Shown piece after piece: positions 6,203 to 13,568 of a stretch of DNA of 21,213 nucleotides. The position numbers and the translations under genes were made by a program. Source of the DNA: a virus; IMG/VR virus record IMGVR_UViG_3300046535_000607, positions 1-21,213 of that record; one strand, given 5' to 3'. The stretch's first letter is position 1; every line of letters starts with the position of its first letter. The notes under the pieces are model-generated. The model was not told the origin of the DNA. It saw only the letters and a list, made by a program, of their open reading frames with translations, and searched no databases.

Positions 6203-7771
6203 TTAGTGCCAGAACGAGTCGATCTGCGGAGCTTTCATCGCTCCGGAGGCGCTCTGGGTCGAGGCCGGGCTCGGGGCCGGGGCAGGTGCTCCAGGCACAG
6301 CGGCGGGGCCAGCCGGTGCGCCGGACATGGTCTGGCGGATGGTGCGGGCCTCGGGGGAGAGCCAGCGGTCCGAGAAATCCTTGCGCTTGGTGCCGGACTC
6401 GTATTGCTGACCCAGGGCGTTCAACTGGCCGACCAGCAGGTGTTGGTACGTAGTAATCACCCCCTTCAACTGCTGCGGGGAGCTTGCGTGAGCGATGGTC
6501 GATTCGATTGCTTGACGCTCATGTTCGCCACCACCATTTGCCACCATCGCCGACACGAGCTCCTTAGCTACCAGTTGCTTAGCGGCTTCGAAGTTCTGCG
6601 GAGCGGTCCCGCCCGTTTGATTCTGCCAAGCGTTGGCCAGCGAGTTCCAGGCGGGGGCGCTGCGGTTGTTCAGGTTATCGACCAGCCCACCCAACGTCGT
6701 CAAGTGCGAAGTCACCGCATTAAAGGCACGGACCTTGGTGCCGAGCGTGCCTTGCGCGAAGTTCTTGTCGGCGGCTTGGGACGTGTGATAGTCCTGCTCG
6801 TTGTAGTTCGGGTTTGCAGCGTAGACCGCCGCCATGACCTTCATACCGCCCGGCTTGGACGCAGCATAAGGGCTCATGGGGGCTTGGCGGTATTCGGCGA
6901 TCGCTTTAGCCACGGACCCAATCTGCTCGTCGGGTACGTCGTCCTTCGACGCTGCTTCCTTCGTGGCATCGATCTGGTCGTGGGCCGTCCTGGAAGTCAT
7001 ATCTTGGCCCCGGCGCTGGGTTGCGTCCGACGCTGCTGCGTCCGGGGTAATGGTCTTGGCGGCATCGGTGCCGTCCGAGCGGACCCCGGTGAGCAGGTCG
7101 ACCGTACCATTGTTGACGACGCCACCACGATCCTGTGAGTTGAATTGCGGGAGCATGGTTTTCAGGCGCTCATTGGCATCTGCGGCACGCATACCGGCTT
7201 GAACCAGCCAGCCATGCAAAGCTTGCGGGTCACTCATCGGCATCGTCGACACGAGGTTGCGGGCATAGGTATCGACATCGACGCCCGCATGCTTAGCCTG
7301 GACATCGAAGGCACCGGCATTCGCCAGCCGGGCGGTCTCGGCCATGACCTTCTGCGGGGTCACTTGCGGGTCAGCCGCCAGACCGGCGATGCTGCCGTCC
7401 ACCATGGCCAGACCCTTTTGCAGGGTAGCATGCGTGGTTTGGTCGGTGACCGCGTTGGCTTGGGACGTCTGAGCGTTCACGTGGGCCAGTTCGGCATTCG
7501 CCTTGTTGAAGCCGGGAATTGCAACGCCCGCGCCGCCTTGCGCCAGTCCGGCCCGCACCTTGTTCGGGTCGACGGTTCCGTCTGCCCCGGTCGCGGCCTT
7601 ATATGCGTCGTTCATGACTTGAGTCTGACGCTGGGTCGCGGCCTGCGCATCGAGTTCATTCTGTTGGCCCTGATACTTCTGGGCGTTCAGGTAGACCGAC
7701 GACAGGTCGTTCAGCGGTGCATAGGCGTTGTTTGCGCCAGCAAGGATGAGATTGGGATTCAGTTCCGGCAT
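6203..7771 (-). CDS. ejection / internal virion protein, second of three
   Basis: 522 residues from the ATG at 7771, which lies next to the upstream stop with GGAGG just before it; the longer open frame upstream of this has no support. Residues 1-280 are Ala/Gln/Asn-rich and helical. Residues ~285-460 form a more conserved domain (VAKAIAEYR, MAAVYAANPNYNEQDY, AFNAVTSHLTTLGGL, SPQQLKGVITTYQHLLVGQL) that I recognise from large virion proteins of many proteobacterial phages with ejection or DNA-transfer roles. The C-terminus is Pro/Ala-rich. It probably corresponds to the P22 gp7/gp20/gp16 set. Translation is likely coupled to the preceding gene. Confidence 0.7.
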   Translation of the reverse strand: MPELNPNLILAGANNAYAPLNDLSSVYLNAQKYQGQQNELDAQAATQRQTQVMNDAYKAATGADGTVDPNKVRAGLAQGGAGVAIPGFNKANAELAHVNAQTSQANAVTDQTTHATLQKGLAMVDGSIAGLAADPQVTPQKVMAETARLANAGAFDVQAKHAGVDVDTYARNLVSTMPMSDPQALHGWLVQAGMRAADANERLKTMLPQFNSQDRGGVVNNGTVDLLTGVRSDGTDAAKTITPDAAASDATQRRGQDMTSRTAHDQIDATKEAASKDDVPDEQIGSVAKAIAEYRQAPMSPYAASKPGGMKVMAAVYAANPNYNEQDYHTSQAADKNFAQGTLGTKVRAFNAVTSHLTTLGGLVDNLNNRSAPAWNSLANAWQNQTGGTAPQNFEAAKQLVAKELVSAMVANGGGEHERQAIESTIAHASSPQQLKGVITTYQHLLVGQLNALGQQYESGTKRKDFSDRWLSPEARTIRQTMSGAPAGPAAVPGAPAPAPSPASTQSASGAMKAPQIDSFWH

Positions 7772-7772
7772 G

Positions 7773-9302
7773 TTAACCTCCCGAGGGCTTCGAGCCCATG
7801 GTCTTGAAGGTGGTATAAGTGTTGGCGATGCGGTTGAGCGCACCCTGCCAGATTTGGCCCTGAGCCGCAGCGCCCGCCGCCTCAGCATTGGCCGCACCGT
7901 AGATGCCGTTGGTCTGAGCATTGGTGACAGCGTTGATACCGTCTGCCGTAGCGTTGCCGATAGCGAGGGTGCCGTTGGCCTTGATGCCTGCCGTGCCTTG
8001 AGCGAGCAGCGAATCGTTCTGGCCAGAGGCATTGATGCGGGACGTGTCGACGTTACCCAGGTCGATGGTCTTCGACGAATTCAAGTTGCCGATGGCGACC
8101 AAGTTATTCGCCTGCGACGCACCGAGATTCGTGGTCAAATCACTGTTCAGCCCGGCGACGGTCTGGGTCGTGTTGCCCGTCATCGTGCCGATGTTGCTCA
8201 GGTTATCGCCCCTGGTTTGGCCATTCGCAGCAGCGACGCCCGCAGCGTAGGCCGCGCCGTCCTTGATGTTGCCGCTGGTGTAAGCGCCGCCTGCCTGATC
8301 CAGGCCCGCCTTTTGGGTGCCCGCGTTGGTCAGGTTGTCGGACTGCTTGCCGGAATAGGTCACACCCAACTGCGATGCCGAATTCGTCGCGCCGAGGCCG
8401 GTGTTGACCAAGGAGCTCAGCCGCGTGAAGCGGTTTTGCATGTCGGTCTGGTAACGCGTCCACGAGTTGTTGTATTCGTTCGACGCGTAGTCCTGGCCGT
8501 AGTCGGTGATCGCCTTGAGTCCGTTGCCGGACAACAGACCGCCCCGCGCCGCCGCCGAATTTTCGACCATGTTCTGACCCTGATCCTTGCGGAACTGGTA
8601 GCCAGGGTCATTGGCCATGATCTGATCGGCCGTCAGCTTCTGGTTGAATTCACCGCCGTCCTTGACCCCGGCAGCAAGCTGGGTATTGGCGTCCAGGCCG
8701 GTCTGGATGATCGGCTTGTAGTTCGCAACATCGGTGGAGTACTGGTCCTGCAGAACCTTGTTCGCAGCAGTGACCCCGGCGTCGATGTCGCCCTTGGCGC
8801 TGTTGATAGCCGCCATGTAATTCGCGTTGGCTGCGCTGATACCTGCCTGATACAAGGCGTTGGCATCATTCCGGCCCCCGGTGATGGCGGCGGTCGCAGC
8901 GTTGGCGGCGTCGACACGTTGTTGCAGGGCCTGCTTGGCCCCGTCGATCTGCTGCTGCGTGCCGGTCTGCAGCGATTGTTCGTAAACGGTCTGGGCCTGC
9001 TTGGCCGCGTCGATAAGCTGCTCCGTTGACGAATTGATGGCGGCTGTCTGCGCCGCCGAGGCGTCGGCAATCGTCTTCGTGTTGATGTCGTGAGAAGAGT
9101 TCAGGCCCGACAACTGTTGATCAGTCGAGTCGTTGATCGCCTTCACACGCACATCAGCTGCCTTTTGGGCATTAGCCGCCCCCAGGTCTGCAGCTTTGTT
9201 GGCCGCGTCCTTTTGGGTGTTGGCGGCGTGGCGAGTACCGTCGGACGCGATTGCCGCCCCCGCCACCGCTGCGCCGCCCACCACGACTGCTGCAATTACC
9301 AT
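7773..9302 (-). CDS. ejection / DNA-transfer protein, first of three
   Basis: 509 residues from the ATG at 9302, preceded by GGAGG and only one base after the GNAT stop codon. Residues ~2-19 are a hydrophobic Val/Ala/Gly segment that could be a membrane anchor. The following 200 residues are a long Ala/Gln/Asn/Asp-rich helical region with coiled-coil character. Residues ~232-320 hold the recurring phage module DPGYQFRKDQGQ, SAAARGGLLSGNGLKA, YGQDYASNEY, NRFTRLSSL, known from DNA-transfer or tail proteins of many phages. The remainder is a Thr/Asn/Gly-rich repetitive tail. The module plus order support an ejection protein that helps carry DNA through the envelope. Confidence 0.75.
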   Translation of the reverse strand: MVIAAVVVGGAAVAGAAIASDGTRHAANTQKDAANKAADLGAANAQKAADVRVKAINDSTDQQLSGLNSSHDINTKTIADASAAQTAAINSSTEQLIDAAKQAQTVYEQSLQTGTQQQIDGAKQALQQRVDAANAATAAITGGRNDANALYQAGISAANANYMAAINSAKGDIDAGVTAANKVLQDQYSTDVANYKPIIQTGLDANTQLAAGVKDGGEFNQKLTADQIMANDPGYQFRKDQGQNMVENSAAARGGLLSGNGLKAITDYGQDYASNEYNNSWTRYQTDMQNRFTRLSSLVNTGLGATNSASQLGVTYSGKQSDNLTNAGTQKAGLDQAGGAYTSGNIKDGAAYAAGVAAANGQTRGDNLSNIGTMTGNTTQTVAGLNSDLTTNLGASQANNLVAIGNLNSSKTIDLGNVDTSRINASGQNDSLLAQGTAGIKANGTLAIGNATADGINAVTNAQTNGIYGAANAEAAGAAAQGQIWQGALNRIANTYTTFKTMGSKPSGG

Positions 9303-9303
9303 A

Positions 9304-9762
9304 TTAGCCTCCGATCCATTTGGAATGATAAATTTCGATCGGCTCAAAGCCGAGGCGCTTGAACATCGCACTTGCATCTGCCTTCAGCTTGCAGCCGACG
9401 TACCAGCGCTGGACACCACGCCGCTTGAGCTCCTTCTCGACCGCACGGAACAGGCGAACGCCGGGGAGCCCGTTACCGCGTGCTGAGGGGTGGACGAAGA
9501 AGATGTCCATCTTGCAGCTGAGGCAGGTATTGTAGTGGAGGCCCGGCGAGATAAACCCGATGAAGTAGCCCACCAGCTTGCCGTCATCGCGCATCGTCAT
9601 GAAGATCAACTGGCCGTCGCGCTCGTGCCCAATGTAGACATTGTAAGACGGGGACAGCGGTACGCGGTCCTGGTCCATTGCGAGCTCTTTATAGTGCTCG
9701 GGGAGCAGGACTTTCAGTTCTTCAAGGCGATCTTCGAAGCTCTCAAGCTGGTAGGTTCTCAT
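9304..9762 (-). CDS. GNAT-family N-acetyltransferase in the virion gene cluster
   Basis: 152 residues; the ATG overlaps the upstream oxygenase stop (ATGA). The GNAT core is readable: an N-terminal helical part, strand KLVGYFIGF (62-70), motif A with IFFVHPSARGNGLPG (87-101), whose R95-G96-N97-G98 should bind acetyl-CoA pyrophosphate, a helix (VEKELKRRG), and the motif B tail FKRLGFEPIEIYHSKWI. It should transfer an acetyl group to an amine; the substrate is not known. It sits between the oxygenase and the ejection proteins and shares their operon, so a virion protein or an early host protein target is possible. Similar GNAT genes occur in structural modules of other podoviruses. Cytoplasmic, no signal or TM. 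Confidence 0.85.
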   Translation of the reverse strand: MRTYQLESFEDRLEELKVLLPEHYKELAMDQDRVPLSPSYNVYIGHERDGQLIFMTMRDDGKLVGYFIGFISPGLHYNTCLSCKMDIFFVHPSARGNGLPGVRLFRAVEKELKRRGVQRWYVGCKLKADASAMFKRLGFEPIEIYHSKWIGG

Positions 9763-10307
9763 TCTGATGTCCGGATATCAACGATTAAGTGGATGCGGTC
9801 ATCAGCGCTGTTGTTGATGACCTCGTGTTCCTTGGTGTTGTCAAACCACCATACTTGGCCGGTCTGCATGGACACCATTTCATCCCCCGAACGGAACAGG
9901 CAACCCGGTGCCGAGTTCAGGACGATGTGGAACCTCTCATAGTACCACGCCGGAGCGCCGCCGTCAATATGGGGTGTGATCTTGCAGCCTGGAGCTAGAC
10001 GGGTCGCGAGCACCCGCCCGAGGCGCTCACCGCCGACGCGACGCATGAGGTCAAACACCAGGGCCTGAGCCTGCGGAAGCCGCCACCACGCTGGGTAATT
10101 GATGCACTCGATATCGTCGACAACCTTCTCGGGGACATCTTCCTCGATCTTGTTGAAGCGCAGCCAGATGTCGTCCACCGCAGCATGGGCCGTGTTCGGG
10201 TGGTCGGTGCGCAGGGTGTTTTGATTCCACAGGTCCGGCTGGCGCATGATGGCATTCAGCAGCGGGATCGTGTCGACGTTTGCAGCGAGGCATTGGAAAT
10301 TACGCAT
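9759..10307 (-). CDS. aspartyl/asparaginyl beta-hydroxylase-like 2-oxoglutarate/Fe(II) oxygenase
   Basis: 182 residues, with the start overlapping the upstream gene by 8 nt. The C-terminal half shows the cupin-type oxygenase core: PHIDGG (112-117) giving His113 and Asp115, RFHIVLN (125-131), WWFDNTKEHEVIN (153-165) giving His161, and RIHLIVDI (171-178) whose Arg171 is placed to bind 2-oxoglutarate. The FDNTKEHEV...R...VD pattern is characteristic of the aspartyl/asparaginyl beta-hydroxylase family. The first metal motif reads His-x-Asp, a full facial triad; from memory, animal AspH has Gly at the Asp position. The expected reaction is oxygen-dependent hydroxylation of a residue on a protein, possibly another substrate. 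It is tightly coupled to GNAT and ejection-protein genes; target unknown. Confidence 0.83.
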   Translation of the reverse strand: MRNFQCLAANVDTIPLLNAIMRQPDLWNQNTLRTDHPNTAHAAVDDIWLRFNKIEEDVPEKVVDDIECINYPAWWRLPQAQALVFDLMRRVGGERLGRVLATRLAPGCKITPHIDGGAPAWYYERFHIVLNSAPGCLFRSGDEMVSMQTGQVWWFDNTKEHEVINNSADDRIHLIVDIRTSE

Positions 10308-10548
10308 TGTAGTACGGCACCTTTCGGGCCACTCCGTTGTTGTCGTTGATAATCATGAAACCGGCAGGCTGCGCCGGGAGGGTTGCAGTTCCCGCCGTGG
10401 CGGTGTCGGTGGTGGTCCCGTCCAACATGCGCAGCTTCTTGGCCACGACGTCGAGGAAGCGGAACCACTGCCGGGAAAACAGGTTGGGCCGATCCATGTC
10501 GGAAATCGGCGTGTCTTGTGAGATATAAGTCTGATTATTGTTCGACAT
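10300..10548 (-). CDS. small tail-region protein
   Basis: 82 residues; the start overlaps the gp10-like gene by 14 nt and the end overlaps the oxygenase by 8 nt, so it is sandwiched in a coupled chain. Residues 22-43 (NLFSRQWFRFLDVVAKKLRMLD) form an amphipathic helix. The second half is Thr/Ala-rich and ends PAGFMIINDNNGVARKVPYYNA, a short beta unit of a type common in small podovirus proteins next to tail genes. There is no clear Shine-Dalgarno, so coupled translation is likely. It is far too short for a P22 gp26-type needle. Probably a minor virion or head-completion component; function not known. Confidence 0.65.
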   Translation of the reverse strand: MSNNNQTYISQDTPISDMDRPNLFSRQWFRFLDVVAKKLRMLDGTTTDTATAGTATLPAQPAGFMIINDNNGVARKVPYYNA

Positions 10549-11962
10549 TGAAGTACGCTCCCATGACGGTAAACGGGGTCGGCTCCGAGTAGGACAATTC
10601 GAATACCCGGTCGCGGGCCTGACCGAGGCGCAGGAAGCGGACGCGTTGGCGGAAGTTGCCCGCCTTGCCGATCGATTTCATCCGGGCGTTCCTGAATGTG
10701 TGGCCGTAGTCATCGGACCAGCGCAACTTGACTTGGGGATCGGAGCCCTGGCCGGACTGGAGGCCGACGCCGGTTTCGATGGCGAATTCGATGTTGTTGT
10801 ACGAGACCTTCGTGCCCCCTTTGCTCAGGTGCGGAGCAGTGCGAAGGCGCACCAGGGGATTGCCGTCATCCGTGTACAACAGCGTGGACATCTTGTAGAG
10901 CTTGCCGCGATTCCAGTCGCCGACGATATTCGCCCCCCCGAAGAACACGTGGCAATTGCCGCGATGCCTGGAGAAAGTGCCGGTAATATCGAGCCATGCA
11001 CGCTGGTGCCACGTGGCGCTGGTCATGTCGTAGACCCAAGTGATGTTTTGGGTCGGGAAGGTCAACATGTAGAAATAGTGGCCCTCGGCGGCATACGTGA
11101 ACCCGATAGCGTCGGAAATCACCGGGTAAGTCGCGATCTCCTGTTCGAGCGAGTGGTCACTGATGCGCGAAGTCGCCAGACCTTGGGTGCGGAATACGAC
11201 GCCCTGGCCTTGGTCGTTGGCCGACAAGAAGAACAACGATCCGTTCATCCGGGCGACACTCGACTTGGCGGCACAGCCTTGCTCAATCAGGACACCTGGA
11301 ATCTTGGAGTACGGGAACGGCTGAGTCGGGTCCGGAGCCCATACTTCGAGCGTCTGCGTGCCGAACAGCCATACCTCTTGGTTCGCCACTGCTAGGGTGA
11401 TAAGCGCGTCCGGCGTCGCCTCGGCAGTGGCGAACCACAGCGGGTCGATGGTGGTCGAGTACGGCTTCATGCCCCAAAACTTGCCCGAGTTGGGCTGATT
11501 GAACAGATAGCTGCCGTTGATGAAGTATACCGCATCGGCCCCGAAGAAGTTCGCGTCGACGTACTTCGTGACCGTGTTGGCGGCGGGATCGATCACGTAC
11601 GCCTCGGTGCCGGTTACGAACACCACATTGATGCCATTGGTGGCCATCGACACGGGGGTATCCACGGACGTAATCGCGCCGATAACGGTCGCGACCCCGG
11701 CAGCAGTGACCCGGAGGACCTTCGGGCCAGTCACGACGAACAAGCTGTTCGCATCGAATACCAACATGCCGCGAACACCACGATCGCCGACTGCGGTGAA
11801 GTCGCAGAACGACTGCAGGCCGGGGGCGCTCACCAGCTTGGCTGGGGTCTTGGATGTCGAACTGGCCGACACTTCCGGATACATGTTGACCGTGCGCTGA
11901 GCGTCGAAGCTCGCTGCACGGTCCTTGTGGGAACTACCCACGAATCCAACGAGTTCAGGCAT
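10535..11962 (-). CDS. P22 gp10-like packaged-DNA stabilisation / tail hub protein
   Basis: 475 residues from the ATG at 11962, which overlaps the gp4-like stop (TAATG); this gives MPELVGFVGSSHKDRAASFD. The length is very close to P22 gp10 (~470). The chain has the hallmark opening RAASFDAQRTVNMYPE and a long series of beta repeats such as FVVTGPKVLRVT and EVWLFGTQTLEVWA, consistent with a beta-propeller-like hub. In P22, gp10 binds gp4 below the portal and closes the packaged head together with the needle. The order gp4 then gp10 matches the P22 group. Confident family call by pattern and synteny. Confidence 0.85.
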   Translation of the reverse strand: MPELVGFVGSSHKDRAASFDAQRTVNMYPEVSASSTSKTPAKLVSAPGLQSFCDFTAVGDRGVRGMLVFDANSLFVVTGPKVLRVTAAGVATVIGAITSVDTPVSMATNGINVVFVTGTEAYVIDPAANTVTKYVDANFFGADAVYFINGSYLFNQPNSGKFWGMKPYSTTIDPLWFATAEATPDALITLAVANQEVWLFGTQTLEVWAPDPTQPFPYSKIPGVLIEQGCAAKSSVARMNGSLFFLSANDQGQGVVFRTQGLATSRISDHSLEQEIATYPVISDAIGFTYAAEGHYFYMLTFPTQNITWVYDMTSATWHQRAWLDITGTFSRHRGNCHVFFGGANIVGDWNRGKLYKMSTLLYTDDGNPLVRLRTAPHLSKGGTKVSYNNIEFAIETGVGLQSGQGSDPQVKLRWSDDYGHTFRNARMKSIGKAGNFRQRVRFLRLGQARDRVFELSYSEPTPFTVMGAYFNVEQ

Positions 11963-12684
11963 TATCCAACCCTCCAATCCCAGCTACGGCCCGACTGGAC
12001 ATTCGGGATATCGTCGAACGTGGCCGGGGTCGGGTCGCTGTTTGCGTTCTTGATGTCACGCAGCGCTTGCTTCGCGATGTTCTTGACCGACGTGATATCG
12101 GTGGTGCTATTCGTGTACTCGGGCCAGAGTTCGACCGCCAGATTGTACCGGATCGCGCGCAAGTAGCCGGGCGGGAGGTTCAGCACGGTCTGCAAGGTCA
12201 GCGGGGTCGCGAATTGGCGGTCGGTCTGGAACGAGAGGGTGACTGCCTCGGTCGGGACCGGGAAGCAGGTCAACACCCCCAACGGGAAGGAATTGATGTA
12301 TAACACCTTCTCGATGAGAGGCTGCGAGGTGCTCTTGAGAGCGATGCTGTCGTATTGGTCCTGCGTGACGACTTCCACGGGGGTGGACACGCCGTTGCGG
12401 ATGCAGGTGGCATTATTGATTCGGACCGGGCGCTGCGTGGTGAAACCGGTCGGGCCAGCGGTGAGACCCCAATTGTAGGTGGCCTGTCCTGGAGTCAGGA
12501 CCCAATTCTCGTTGGTGCTGCCATATACGGCATAAGGCTGAGTATCCCAGCCGTCGAGCATTTCATTGAGGGTCAGCAGCGCGTCGTTGAGGTCAGCATT
12601 GTCCGGAATCTCGCCCGCAGCGATCGCATTGATCAGGTACATGGAACGACGGATCAGGTCGACTACTGCGATGGATTGGGACAT
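11962..12684 (-). CDS. P22 gp4-like tail accessory factor (head completion)
   Basis: 240 residues; the ATG at 12684 has a weak AAGAG upstream. Residues 1-55 (VVDLIRRSMYLINAIAAGE, DLNDALLTLNEMLDGW) are the helical part that in P22-type gp4 sits against the portal ring. A beta region follows (WVLTPGQATYNWG, PVRINNATCIRNG), then an LPPGYLRAIRYNLAVELWPEY segment typical of this family. In P22, gp4 is the first protein added after packaging and stops DNA leaking. It is longer than P22 gp4 (~166 residues), which is usual for relatives outside the enterobacterial group. A stable hairpin lies in the 80-nt gap upstream. Confidence 0.85.
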   Translation of the reverse strand: MSQSIAVVDLIRRSMYLINAIAAGEIPDNADLNDALLTLNEMLDGWDTQPYAVYGSTNENWVLTPGQATYNWGLTAGPTGFTTQRPVRINNATCIRNGVSTPVEVVTQDQYDSIALKSTSQPLIEKVLYINSFPLGVLTCFPVPTEAVTLSFQTDRQFATPLTLQTVLNLPPGYLRAIRYNLAVELWPEYTNSTTDITSVKNIAKQALRDIKNANSDPTPATFDDIPNVQSGRSWDWRVG

Positions 12685-12714
12685 GGTTTTCTCTTAGAGG
12701 CTACGGGAGGCGGG

Positions 12715-12755
12715 CGGACCGGTCCAGGCTATGTCGGCCCGTGCGGACCGGTCCG
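12715..12755 (-). repeat. paired GGACCGGTCC palindromes forming an 11-bp stem
   Basis: The self-complementary decamer GGACCGGTCC occurs twice, at 12716-12725 and 12745-12754, in the gap between the 49-aa gene and gp4. On the transcribed strand the two copies pair as CGGACCGGTCC with GGACCGGTCCG, giving a perfect 11-bp GC-rich stem with a 19-nt loop. No T-run follows, so it is not a standard terminator. It could be an mRNA stability or processing element, or, because each copy is itself palindromic, a pair of protein-binding sites 29 bp apart. Confidence 0.6.
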
Positions 12756-12765
12756 AGGGGCGGGA

Positions 12766-12915
12766 TCAGGCCGTGACGGTGGTGACCGAGCCATCGGGAG
12801 CATCGTGCCACTCGTCGCCGAGGGCTTTTTCCTCGTCGGCGTTGTTGACGATACGCTGCTTGGTCAGGTCGCCGTCATGGTACAGCATTTTCGGGTATTC
12901 TTGGATATCGGACAT
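12766..12915 (-). CDS. 49-aa acidic small phage protein (YPKMLYHDG motif)
   Basis: The ATG at 12915 has a strong AGGAG 6 nt upstream and the frame runs to TGA at 12766-12768. The product starts MSDIQEYPKMLYHDGDLTKQ and continues with IVNNADEEKALGDEW. It matches a small conserved type that I recognise from many phage head modules: Y-P-K-M-L-Y-H near the start, then V-x-N-x-x-[DE]-E and G-[DE]-x-W. The role is unknown; it lies between a UUCG hairpin and the hairpin before gp4, so it can be expressed separately from its neighbours. The good ribosome site and family pattern make it a real gene despite its size. Confidence 0.8.
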   Translation of the reverse strand: MSDIQEYPKMLYHDGDLTKQRIVNNADEEKALGDEWHDAPDGSVTTVTA

Positions 12916-12939
12916 GTTGTTCTCCTGGAGTTAGGAATT

Positions 12940-12955
12940 GGGGGCCGAAGCCCCC
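12940..12955 (-). terminator. UUCG-loop hairpin, attenuator or weak terminator (copy 2)
   Basis: On the transcribed strand GGGGGC-TTCG-GCCCCC forms a 6-bp GC stem closed by the very stable UUCG tetraloop, just after the decoration-like gene. It is followed by AATTCC, not a T-run, so complete termination is unlikely; partial termination, RNA end protection or processing is more plausible. It is identical to the hairpin at 13545-13560. Confidence 0.55.
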
Positions 12956-12961
12956 GGTGGA

Positions 12962-13519
12962 TTACTGCGGGCTGGTGAGGGAGCCGCCCGGATTCAGGAT
13001 GGCCCAATCGACCGAAACGGCGGCAGTCGCGTTGGCGTTGCCGTAGATGGTCACCGAGCCATTGGCCGGGACCACGCGTTGGACCGAGGTCAAGGTGCCG
13101 TCAGCCGCTGCCTGGGCGATCACCGCGTAGACGATGGATTGCAGGTTGATCAGCGGGTTGGTGATGGTCACCGACGATTGGCCCGCCGAAATGCCAGCAC
13201 AGCCGCCAGTGGCCGTGGTCGAGACGTTGCCAGGGGTCGGGGGACCCGCCGACACCGAGGCTTGGCCAGCCTGGACCAGGGCCGCTTCGGTCGACGCCGA
13301 CAATTCGATGACGGTGCCGGGCTGGTAACCCTGGATCGGGCGCGTGCCGACCAGGATGAATCCGCCCTGGCGACGCAGGCCGAATTGCGGAGCGGATGCG
13401 CCGGTCAGGTGGCGGTCGGCGAAGTTGGTGACGGCGTCGGCGGCTTTGTCGACCACCGAGAAGGCGGCGGCGAGGCCGGTCAGGAGCAGCAGTTTCAGGC
13501 GGTTCAGCGTATTTTTCAT
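12962..13519 (-). CDS. putative head decoration / accessory virion protein
   Basis: 185 residues from the ATG at 13519 with GAGGAA upstream; longer frames upstream would run through a hairpin and the coat gene end. Residues 1-22 (KNTLNRLKLLLLTGLAAAF) are a hydrophobic segment with basic residues before it, like a membrane anchor or signal. Residues ~45-100 include GGFILVGTRPIQGYQPGTVIEL. The C-terminal ~70 residues (SSVTITNPLINLQSIV, then VPANGSVTIYGNANATAAVSVDWA) look like a beta-sandwich. Position directly after the coat gene, behind a UUCG hairpin, suggests a capsid decoration or accessory protein. I do not recognise a defined family. The anchor-like N-terminus is odd for a capsid protein. 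Confidence 0.7.
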   Translation of the reverse strand: MKNTLNRLKLLLLTGLAAAFSVVDKAADAVTNFADRHLTGASAPQFGLRRQGGFILVGTRPIQGYQPGTVIELSASTEAALVQAGQASVSAGPPTPGNVSTTATGGCAGISAGQSSVTITNPLINLQSIVYAVIAQAAADGTLTSVQRVVPANGSVTIYGNANATAAVSVDWAILNPGGSLTSPQ

Positions 13520-13539
13520 GATGGTTCCTCGAAGTTCAT

Positions 13540-13560
13540 GGAAAGGGGGCCGAAGCCCCC
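13540..13560 (-). terminator. UUCG-loop hairpin with short T-tract after the coat gene (copy 1)
   Basis: The transcribed strand reads GGGGGC-TTCG-GCCCCC followed by TTTCC, 8 nt after the coat gene stop. The GC stem plus UUCG loop plus short U-tract fits a leaky intrinsic terminator that would keep coat mRNA abundant relative to the genes downstream. It could equally protect the 3' end of a processed coat mRNA. Confidence 0.65.
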
Positions 13561-13568
13561 AGGTCGTC

